In this document: piece by piece, positions 10,360 through 20,300 of the stretch | Numbering within the stretch: the first letter of the stretch is position 1 | Layout of the letters: each line of letters begins with the position of its first letter | Source: Leishmania infantum JPCM5 | Taxonomy: Eukaryota > Euglenozoa > Kinetoplastea > Trypanosomatida > Trypanosomatidae | Assembly: GCF_000002875.2 (NCBI RefSeq) | Contig: NC_009411.2 | Location: forward strand, 744,001-808,000 | Length of the DNA: 64,000 nt | Direction of reading: 5' to 3' | Notes under the pieces: model-generated | The model's database searches: none | What the model saw: the letters and a program-made list of their open reading frames with translations, nothing else | What the model was told of the DNA's origin: nothing | Program-made: the position numbers and the translations under genes

Positions 10360-13300
10360 TCACAAGCGCAACGACAGCGGCCGCAGCTGGAGATTTGTGG
10401 GGAAGGAAAACGACGGGGAAGCCGGTGTGATGCTTGGCGGCGACGTCTGCAAGGGTTGCCGCTCTGGCGAAGAGCGCGTTGAAGGATGATCGGTATGGCG
10501 GCCATGATGGTGCGCCTCCTTCTCTCCCCCAGTCGACCTCAGCGGGTGGTGGGTCACCACAACAGCACCATTGCGGTGGCCCTCTTCAGACATGCAAGAG
10601 AAACTTCTGTCCCACCTGGTGCCGCTAGCTTCTTCCTCCCCTCGACTAACCCACAGCTCCTCCTCTCGCTCCTCATGCGATGTAGGGGCTTCGATGTACG
10701 GTGAAGTCTGGCGCCGGCCTGACTGCAGCTGCTGCGGCTGTGTTCGCGGCGACCACAGCCGTGCCACACCAAACCTCACGCGGAACAACTGCCGCACCAC
10801 CGCCGACGCCTCCTCGGCAAACAGGAGACTCTTCTGCAGGCAGAAATTCTGCGCGAGCCGCGTCCAGCGCCCCACCAGCATCTCCATCCCCTCCAGGTGC
10901 GCGCGGAACGTCACAGCGAGGCGGTGAGTCAGTAGCGTCTCTGCCATGTCGTTTGTGGTCATCTCCAGTGCAGCGATCTGGGCCTGTGCGGCAAGCATGG
11001 CCTCTTTGGCCTCCCGTCGCAGCTGCTGCTCGTGGAGAACGCGACGCTGAAGCGCAGCAGTGTCGTCGCTGCTGGGGTCGCCCAGTTGACCGTCAAAGCC
11101 ACCCGCCGCAACTGCTTCGACTCGCGTTTGTGATGTCGCGTCGGTCCGCTGCCGTGGCGACACTGGCCCGCGGCCTTCACACGCCAGCGGGTGTGAGTCT
11201 GGTGACGGAGACGTCGAGGGTGGGGTTCCGCGACCACCATCACCACCGCCACCAACGTGCAGCTGCGGCGTCGTTGATAATCCGCCGGCGAAGTAGTCCC
11301 AAAGCTGTAGATCCGAGTCTCTGTTAGGGTTCCTGGTGCCGGCGGCAGCGGCACCATGGCGGCGATGCCTGCCATTGTCATCCCCTGCTCCGGCCTCCCC
11401 GCTACTGTGAGTCGTGGACTCCTGAGGCTCGCCCTCCATGGGTGGGGGCCGACGGTAAGCCTCCCATATGGCTGTGTCGATCACAGCCCACATCGAGCGG
11501 CGGCCGTCTTGATCCAGTGGAGGTCGAGACTGCACTACAGGAGCGGCACCGTGGCGGTTTGTACCATCCTGGATGGACAGCCTTGTGTCTCGCGAACCGC
11601 TTTCGTCGTCTGCTCGAGAAGCGCTGTCAACTTCACGGCGATGATTGCCGCTGGTGCTTCGCGCCCGTCGCGGCGCAGGAGAGAAGGGAAATGGCACTGT
11701 TGCTGTCGTCGCTGCAGGCGTTCGAATGCCAAGCACGGCGATGCCGCCACTTGCTCTAGTGTGGCTTCCAGAGACGGTGTTATCACTATCTTTACGGCCA
11801 GCAGCATTGGAGGATCTGTCATCGTACTTGCCACGTGTACTGCGCTGCGGCGATGTCAGTTCCGGTGGCGAGCAATCCCTGCTCCGTGACCGGCGCGGCG
11901 CTTGGCTGGATGTATCACGATGACCCCTCACTGATGCAGCGTGCGAGCTGCCGGGCATCCGATCATGGCGGTGGTATAAGCACCGGCGGGGGTCAGCCAC
12001 AGCAGCCAAGCGATCCGCGGCCTCCTCCGCAACGCGGCCCCATGGAGACACCGACGACCTCGGAGGCGACCGATGTGGCTGCACGGGAGAGCGAGGCGAG
12101 TACACCACACACCCATCGTCGGCATCTGCCCTCTCATGCGTGATTGCCGGACTCGTAGACGGGACGTAATACAGGTGCCTCTCCCGAAGAGACCGTGGCG
12201 AGACTCTGGGCTTCGCCGGCATGGTCGCCGCTGACGTCGCTGAAGACCTCGCGCTCATCAGCTGCCGTTCCACATGTGCCAGCTCTTCGAGCAGCACGTG
12301 ACGCTCTCGTGGCGCCATCACTTCGGAAAACGGCAGCGGTGACCTCTCCTGTGACAGAGACGTCTCAGCCGCCGCGAGCCGCATGGCGCGCCCGTCGCGC
12401 TGCAGTAGGTCCTCCAGTGCCTCTAGCAGTTGGCTCAGCACCTTCTCCTGTAGCGATGGCGCGAGGGACGTGAGAGGCACGCGAGCAGCGTCCAAGGAAG
12501 GGTTCAGGTACCTCTGCGGCTCCTCTGCTGTGCCGTAGGCGTGCAGCCGCTGCTGCTCCTGCTTCTGTCGCGCCACAGACGACTGGATCGACTGCATACG
12601 CTCACAGGAGCGGACCACCTTGCGTGCCATCAGCTCTAGTAGCAGCTTGTACTCGCGGACTGCGTTGACGTAGGCGGCAGTGCGGTAGCGGATCACCGGC
12701 GTGTGGTGGCAGCGCGCAAGGACTCTCTGCGACGTGGCGTGCGTGTCCCCACCAACGGCGATGGCACAGGTGCTGCATAGCGTGAGCAGGCTCGCCGGCG
12801 GCCCATCTGCGACTCGTGCAAAGAATAGCGCAGGCGCCTCAGGCCAGGTGGAGCCGGGTCCACCCTTGCACCACGCCTCGCACATCCAACACAAGGCAGC
12901 CGAGGAGGGCACAGACAAGGAAGTAGTTGCCCGGGGCGCAACGGCAGTAGCACCGACAGCAGTCCTGTGTGGTGTCGAAGACGGCGTGAAGCCAGCTTCG
13001 GAGGGGCGGCGCAAATCAGCGTAGCCGGCAACGTGCCGACTGCCAAATGGGCCAGCGGCAGCAGCAGTGCGGGCGTTGTGGCCGCCGTAGTGCGGCGGTG
13101 TTCGCGGTTGCGGGCTCGCGTCGAGCGCACTCGCTGGGGCAATGCGGGGTGAATGCAGCCATGCGGTATGTCGGTTCGACGGAGGTGCTACATGGCGTCC
13201 ATCGCCGAAGATTTTTGTGGATACGCGGATCGGGGAGCTGTAAGGCGGTGCGTGACCTCGACCGTGCAACGCAGCGGTCGAGTGCGTGAGAAGCGTAGGG

Positions 13301-13497
13301 GCGTGTACCGGTGATGCTATAGCGGGGCTGGACGGTTGTACCCGACGTTCGCGCTGCGCCGGTGGTAGTGACGGCACATCACCGGAGATCTCTGAAATCA
13401 ACGCTCCCGCGTACCTGCGCGTCGGCAGCGATCGCCCCTGGTACGCGAATGCCGCGAGGTCTGCCGTAGCCGATGCGGCGTAGTGAACAGATGACAT
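10360..13497 (-). CDS. Conserved hypothetical protein with paired CxxC motifs (1045 aa)
   Basis: I do not recognise this protein. Most of it is Ser/Pro/Arg/Ala-rich and probably disordered. Two islands look structured. The first, about residues 203-420, has CWMC (203-206) and CSTC (241-244), a spacing compatible with one zinc site, followed by an amphipathic helical stretch (VREYKLLLELMARKV onward). The second is a predicted coiled coil about 220-120 residues from the C-terminus, beginning around LQRRVLHEQQLRREAKEAM and ending near VRQLFRVRFGVARLW. The start is the ATG at 13497. The frame stays open upstream to 13521, but that codon is GTG, not a eukaryotic start. The gene sits between the CLK-like kinase and CK1.4 on the same strand. 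Confidence 0.75.
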   Translation of the reverse strand: MSSVHYAASATADLAAFAYQGRSLPTRRYAGALISEISGDVPSLPPAQRERRVQPSSPAIASPVHAPTLLTHSTAALHGRGHAPPYSSPIRVSTKIFGDGRHVAPPSNRHTAWLHSPRIAPASALDASPQPRTPPHYGGHNARTAAAAGPFGSRHVAGYADLRRPSEAGFTPSSTPHRTAVGATAVAPRATTSLSVPSSAALCWMCEAWCKGGPGSTWPEAPALFFARVADGPPASLLTLCSTCAIAVGGDTHATSQRVLARCHHTPVIRYRTAAYVNAVREYKLLLELMARKVVRSCERMQSIQSSVARQKQEQQRLHAYGTAEEPQRYLNPSLDAARVPLTSLAPSLQEKVLSQLLEALEDLLQRDGRAMRLAAAETSLSQERSPLPFSEVMAPRERHVLLEELAHVERQLMSARSSATSAATMPAKPRVSPRSLRERHLYYVPSTSPAITHERADADDGCVVYSPRSPVQPHRSPPRSSVSPWGRVAEEAADRLAAVADPRRCLYHRHDRMPGSSHAASVRGHRDTSSQAPRRSRSRDCSPPELTSPQRSTRGKYDDRSSNAAGRKDSDNTVSGSHTRASGGIAVLGIRTPAATTATVPFPFSPAPRRARSTSGNHRREVDSASRADDESGSRDTRLSIQDGTNRHGAAPVVQSRPPLDQDGRRSMWAVIDTAIWEAYRRPPPMEGEPQESTTHSSGEAGAGDDNGRHRRHGAAAAGTRNPNRDSDLQLWDYFAGGLSTTPQLHVGGGGDGGRGTPPSTSPSPDSHPLACEGRGPVSPRQRTDATSQTRVEAVAAGGFDGQLGDPSSDDTAALQRRVLHEQQLRREAKEAMLAAQAQIAALEMTTNDMAETLLTHRLAVTFRAHLEGMEMLVGRWTRLAQNFCLQKSLLFAEEASAVVRQLFRVRFGVARLWSPRTQPQQLQSGRRQTSPYIEAPTSHEEREEELWVSRGEEEASGTRWDRSFSCMSEEGHRNGAVVVTHHPLRSTGGEKEAHHHGRHTDHPSTRSSPERQPLQTSPPSITPASPSFSFPTNLQLRPLSLRL

Positions 13498-16400
13498 AGA
13501 TGACGCAAGGCTCTGATGCACCCATCTTCTTTTCTCCGCAGCGAGTGATTCAGGGGTTTGGTGACAAGGTCACCAAGCAACAAGAAAAAAAATCCCTTTC
13601 ACGTACGCTCACATACACCCAAGCACACCTTGCAGACACGCCGGGACGGCGAGTCGACTTGACACCCCCACCTCGACCGACAGCTAACCGTGTGTCGATG
13701 ATGGAATGGTGCGCATGCGTTAATGATGCGACGTCACAGAAAGACGGAGAGAAGAAGTGCGCAAGTAACTTTCTTTGCCAAGGATATCTACTTCGAGGCA
13801 GCATCAAGTGCGAGAGGGCGGGGCCAAAAGGCGTGGTTGCGATATAGACGGCAAAGAGCGGAGAGGAAGAGAGGCAGCGGGTGTGCAGACGGTTCAACAG
13901 CGAAACGATATTTTTTTTTAGCGTGAGGATGAGGCATAGCGACATACGCGGGCACATAGAGAAACACCCAGTCGAGGGCTCCGAGATGGCAAAGAAGCGG
14001 GCCGCGGTGCTGCGCCCCTCGAGCTGCTTTCTCTCTTGCTCCCTTTTCTGCGTTCGTCGTTCTGTCAAGCGACATGGAGCATAGACCGCAGTCGCTGCCT
14101 CTCCATGGTCACACGAGCCCCCAAGTCGTTTTGATCGCCTCGTCCCGCTCCAACCACATTCCTTCCCGCTACTGCGCGTACCAGCAAGGCAAGAGGCGGT
14201 GTTCTCGCTCGTTTTCTTCTCGAGTACTGGTGCGCAGTGAGCGGGACAGGGGCGGCGGAGCCCCATCCACTCGCTCCCGCGTGGTGCTCTCTCTCTTTGT
14301 TGGTGTGTGTATCTTTCTTTTTTAGTATGTATGTCTGTGTGTGTGTGTGAGAGAGAGAGAGAGCGGCCGGAGGAGGAGGTGCGGGAGGGTATGCGCGGAT
14401 GGGCATCTGTTTTGCTCGGAAAGCGTGACATCTAAGGAGAAAGAGAAAGAGCGCAACACACCAGTACACGAAGAGTACCCAAAACACGAGCACCGCGAAA
14501 GAGGAATTTCGGAAGTAAAGAAAAAAAGGAAGTGACCGCGAAAGCGTCCAGTGAGACTTGCCTGCTTTCCGTGTCCTTCCCACCACAAGCGCCACCATGG
14601 AGTCTTTTTCCTCGCTCGGCGCACATGTCCATCACCGTGCATCCCTCTCCCTAGACGATATCAGCACCTCACTTCCCTACAAGCGCATCATACCAAACGA
14701 AGAAGCGACGAGAGGTGAGCGGCAGACGGGCACAAGCAGGCGGACTAGGAGCGGACTCAGCAGCTGCTCCGTGAAACCACAAGATACGCACAAGAGTCAA
14801 GGCATCCATGGAAGCGAAAAATACCTAAACCAAAAAAAAGCAAAAACAAGTATTTGCAATCATAAATATAAAAGCGAGCGCCGCGGCGGTCACACAAACG
14901 TGTGCGTGAACACCGCCTACAAGTGACAAACACACGCGCCGCGGCGTGGCAGGCGCCAAAATGAACGTGGAAAAAAAAGCGAAGAAGACGTGTAAAACAA
15001 AAACATTTTTTCTCTCCCCCTACGCCCCGCCCTCATTCAGGGGCCGGAAGACGGCGCGCACACGTGCAGCTCCTCCTGCTGCTGCTGCTTCTGTTGTCGC
15101 TTGTGTCTAACGTGTGCCCCCTCCCCTCCCCTTCTCCTGCCATACAAGATCAGTCACACTCTGCACACACACACACAGCTGGCCCCCTGTCACAAAGCCC
15201 TCATCGCGTGGTGCCGCCCCCTTGGGGGAGGGGGGGAGGGGGGCGCAGGCTCCCCCACCAGTTGGCAGTGTGAGGGCCGGGGTGAGATACACGCTCGAGT
15301 CACGCGAACACGTTGTCCATCATGTGGATGGCACAAGCGTGTTCACTGTTGCAGGTCGCTCCGACGCAACATCATTCAGGGCCTGCCCGCCGACATCCGC
15401 AGCAATGTATCGCTCTGACCTCCCCACGTCGCGGGTGCTTGACCTTGTCATCACCAGAAGTGGAGCGGCGCTGGCAGAGGTAAGAGGGAGAGGCTCTGCT
15501 CAGCCTCCCCACAGAATCGGGGTGTACTGGGCCCTGAGGATGCCACGCACTGGGGTGTTACCCCGTCCTCCAGGACTACAGAGAGAGAGAGGCAGACGCG
15601 CAGAGGAAAAGATATATTCAAAAAAGACCACGAGGCGAGATGCATGGTGGTGCTGCGTGAGACAGACACACACAAAGCCTTTGGTCTTTCCCACAGAGCG
15701 TGGCAGAAAGGAGAAAAGACAGGAATGCAAACAGGAAAGGGGTGAGGGGATGAGATACAGCGGCTACGGATGCGCGCTTGTTTCGACTTCGTAAAATTTT
15801 TTGTGTCGCCCCGGTGGTAGTGGTAGTGGTGGTGGTGGTGGTGGTCATCTATACACAGTGGGCAAGCGTGGGCGCACGCGGACAACCGCGTCGGCCGAAT
15901 GCCCCACCCAAATGTAAAAGGAGAAGCGGGCGCGAAAAGTGAGAGAAGGACAACGAACAGCACGTCAGGTCGCTTAAGGAATTTTCGAGTCTCCCTCCTC
16001 TCTCCTTCGCTGTGGTTCTGAAACCCCTCTCCCCCCTCTCGGCCAATCCCTCGTTAACTTCGCTTGCATGCACGCATGCCCGTGCACTCATGCGAAGGCA
16101 TCGACACTTCACCATCACCGTCATCGCATGGTGGACCGTTTCGCCATCATTAAACACTCACCGGCAGTGCGATGAACGGCAAAAAAAGAAAAGCAGCAGA
16201 GAGAAAGGAGCCCGTCGCCTTCACTCAACGTCAGCAGCGTCATCGCCATCGAGTGGGTCAACCACCATATACACACGCACACACAAAGAGATAGAGAGCG
16301 GGAGGAACAGAGAAACGCGCTTGTCGATCGGAGATCAACAAGCAAGAGCGAGATGTAGAGAGCGTGCGTGCGTGCGAGTCAGTGAGGGAAACGGGCATGG

Positions 16401-17378
16401 AAACTGAAATGAAAAGGTAAATCACACGAGGCAACACCTCCGCTATCGTCAACGACAAGCAGCAAGAAGAAAAGAAGAAGAAACCCAGACAAAAACACAC
16501 AAGGGAGGAGGAGGGGCCTTGATAACGCTGTGCAGTATACGAAATAATAATAAAACATTTTCGCAATGCAATGGAAGCGAAACGCGGGAAAAGGGAGTTC
16601 AGATAGGCGAAGGGCCGACGAGCACATACCGACACACACATGAAGACACAAACATCTAACCAAGACCGACAAGACAGGTGGGAGAGGGGAGAGGCTCGGA
16701 CGCAGCAGAGGAACGTGGCACCCAGTGAAGAGGCAGCACGGAAAGAAGCGTAGGAAGCTAGAATCCAGAGAGAGCTCACCTTTAGAACAACAAAACGAAA
16801 AATATGTGCCGGCGAAGACGATGCATGTGATGGGCAACAAAATCGAGACCCGCCCCAACCGTGTGGGTATGTAAACAAGGGGGAGGCACACACGCGCCCA
16901 TTAGTCGCGGCAACGATCACAATAACAACGACATCGACCCCCCCACACACACACACGCGCGCGCGCGCATACGCCGCCGAGGCGCAAAGAAGAAAAAGGT
17001 AGAACCCAGCAAAAGACAAAACCCGTACTGTGACGAGCAAGCAGAGTAGTAAAGCGAGAACAAAAACGAAAAAGAAAAAACACACACACCAGTCGAACTC
17101 ACATACATGGCGAAACACGCAGGCGGGAGAGTACGGCGTAGCAGCAGCCTTGCATATTGGCCTCTTCCGCTTCGTGCATGTCTTGTCTATTTCGTCCTGA
17201 GCGCTCCAGAAAGGCCGAGGAAATGGGAAGAGGGCCAAAGAGAGAGAGAGCTGAAACCGAAAAGATGGGAAGCACTTAGCCGGTCGGCTGATCCGCCGTG
17301 TTCGCCACACGGTGGAACGCGTGATGCCTTTATGGCGGGAGAGAAAAGGCGAGGGCGGAGGGCGTCCCCTAAACGCGT
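13498..17378. other. 3.9-kb intergenic region between the CLK-like kinase and the CxxC protein gene
   Basis: No gene seen. Open frames such as 13550-14431 and 16258-17412 on the minus strand are Ser/Leu/Cys/Phe/Val-rich translations of polypyrimidine and CA/CG repeat DNA with no domain signal. Positions 15260-15560 form a short GC-rich complex island with readable frames on the plus strand, again unrecognised. A (GGT)n run lies near 15809-15845 and a CA/CG run near 16943-16970. The stretch from about 13500 to 14500 should contain the 5' UTR and splice acceptor of the CxxC gene. Confidence 0.65.
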
Positions 17379-20300
17379 CTAGGGTAGCGGTATCGGCGTC
17401 GTAGAAGAGCACGACGACAGGTCCCTGTCGTACTGCTTTAAAATATGTGAGTTATCGGAGGTGTCGCGGGTCTGCTCGCCGCTGTCCTCGGCACCCGGCG
17501 ACGACGACGACGCCGCACGGCTGGCTTGGGAGAGGGAGGACGTCGAGGGCCGAGGAACAATAATGCGCCTCAGAGTGCGGGCGTCGCGGCGGTGCTTGAG
17601 CTGCGAAGCTGTAGGCCGAGTCAAGGCATCCGCGCCAATCGTATTCACAGGCGCGTTGGCCGTGCTGCCGCGCGAGCTGACCGTGTTCAAGGTACCAGAG
17701 CTCGTCTTACAGGCTTGCTTCGGCAATGAGATGGCAGCCGCGTTGGTCTTGAGGCTCGCTGATGCCGCAGTCGAGTCTGAAGCCTTCAGACGGGGAGTGG
17801 ACGCTACAGGCGTGCCCAATGGCTGCCGATGTATTGAGCTGCGCGTTGACGCTACTCCCGACCGCATGTGGCGTGGTACTATAGAAATGGACGACTTGCT
17901 CGGGCCCGCGCCAGTGCTCGCCACCGCTGTCGATGGCTGCTGCTGCGCCTGTGAAGGCAGCTGGTGGTGCGGTTGCGCCGGCAGCGGCACCGTCACAGCC
18001 GGCATTACTTCCCCGCCGATCGCGCTGATGGGCAAGCCGGTGGTCATCAGCGCTGGCGGGATGCCACGGGGAGAGTCGGTGCGCTGGTACATCGCTGATA
18101 TCTTTGGCGACGTAGTCGCAGAGGCGCTGCTATGCGGACTGCGCACAGGCCCTGCACTCACGCCATTCGTCGATGAGCGCAGCGAGTTGGTGTTTGCTGC
18201 CCCTGGTACAGTCGCGTTGCGCGGCGACAGCGACACAGCCTGAAAAGAGGTGCTCATAGACGAGCCCGAGGTGGCAGCCGGGTAATGCGACGTGGCGGTG
18301 CCCAACTTCTTGGGCCCGCCATTGTTGAAGTTGCTGTTCAGACGACTGGTGGTGCCAGCGTTGGTGAAGTTAGCCGTGGTCGAGCCGGAACACTTTGCCC
18401 CCGCAGCCACATCGAAAGAGATGTTGGTGCTCGACGACGAGGGCGGGGGTCGCGGCGACGGACCAGGTGATGTGCGGGGGTGCTGCACGCTCAGAGACTT
18501 CACCTTGATCCTGCCGCTGTTGCGAGTCGAAGCCTCGTGCCGTTCGCCTGCCCCATGAACCTTATTAGGCAGCGTGAAAGTAGGCGTCACGGTTGCTGGT
18601 GCAGCGGCGGCAATGGCCGGCAGCGGCGATGACACACAAGTAGGTGAGTGGTCCGGCAGCAGCAGAGACCTCCATGGCATGTGCAGGCCCGGCGGCTGCG
18701 ATTCAGTTTTGCAATTCGCCTCCTCTGCCTTCGTCTCCGACAGAACGTGGCTGTTGCTGCCGGAGGGGTGCACAAGGCCGTGGGTCGGCTGGTAGGGGAG
18801 ATGCGGCGACGAATGGAGCACCGCTGCGGCACCCGCGGCTCCGGTCGATGGGGTGGCCGCCGCCGCCGCCAACAGTGGCGGACTCGCGATAGTGTCGGGG
18901 TTTGCAAGGCACCCTTTATCCTGGGAAAGTGACAGCTCGCGGGAGCGAGTGAGAGCGGCAGGTAGTCGCGACATTGCCATGGAGTTCATGGGTGCCACAG
19001 GGGTCGATTCTTCAAGTGATGGGCACGCAGGTGCCGGCGCGGACGTTGCCGCTACGGGTGCCGGCCCCGGCTTGGTCGCGGCGCGCCGCGATGCTGTCAC
19101 GGATGGTGGTGGTGGTGATGCGGAGCCCCGCACGTCAGAGACGTCGGGCAGCGGCACCGACTTGAGCCGGCCCACCGACGCCGTCACCATGGCAAGCTGG
19201 CTTGCTGAGGAGGACGCCTGGCACACGTGCGTTGGCGCGGCCGGCGTCGACACTGTCGTCGCTGACACTGAGGTTCTTGCAGTCGGTAACTCACGCGCTG
19301 ACCTGCCGACAGCAGATGTGGTGCACGTTGATGGAGGCGCCATGTGAGACCGCGAATCCACTGTGGACGCCGGTGCAGCGTTGCGCGTGACACCGAAGGA
19401 GCCGCTGCAGCTGTTCGCTCTGCTCAGCTGCGCGCGCGAGAGGGGGACGGTGCTGAACAGCTCATGGGGATTCTCGTCTGATTCAACAGTTTGCACGGCA
19501 GGCGGGGACGCGACAGAGCCCGCTGTGGTGGATCGTGGGCCCGTGAGAGACGACGGCGACGGCGCAGAGGGCGAAAGCTCGCGTGGACTGTAGAACACTT
19601 CGCTCAGCTGTGACGCCCGGGGATTGTGCTGGGACGGCGGCAGAGGTGTCGCAAGAGCAGCGGCGAAGCTTCGCTGCCCTCTCTTCACCGTCGCCGTAGC
19701 GAGGGTCACCCCTGGTGCCACCTCCACACCTCGCCATTCGCTGCTTGAAATGCTCAACCGCGCGTTTGACCTGCTCATCATGACAGGCGACGATACCCCA
19801 GACGTGTCGCCCGTCGATGTCTCCACGGGCGGGCGGCAGCGCGCGGGACTGCGGTAGTCAGTGGCGCGGGGACTGCCATCTGAGTTGTACAAGCTGCCGA
19901 GGCAGTTCTCGCTTGTCGGCGACGCAACGGAGTCCCTGAGCTGCGCGTTCGGTGACGCAAGCGAAGAGTCGTCATCATCGTCGTTGCCGTCGCCGACCTT
20001 GTCGGGATTATCATCCCCCATAACGGCCAGCGAAGTCGCCAGCGGCGATCCCACCTGCTTGAGGCCATGGTCGCCCTCGTCGCCAGCATCATCGCTAGTA
20101 GCCTTTTGGCTGCGGCCTTTGGTTGCATCGCCGACATCGACAAACTTGTCATCGACATCCGGGCTGCCTCGCACAACAAGCGACTTTGTTTGCATGTCCT
20201 TGCACACCGCCGTGACGCCGCGCTGGAGGGGCGACTGAGAACCTAGAGGCGCGTCGGGAGACAGCGACTGCTGGCGCGGAGTCTTCGTCCCTGTCGCCGC

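Noticed and set aside
13550..17412. Several 200-380-residue minus-strand frames rich in Ser, Leu, Phe, Cys and His
   Set aside because: They translate polypyrimidine and CA-repeat DNA; similar frames occur in every intergenic region here.
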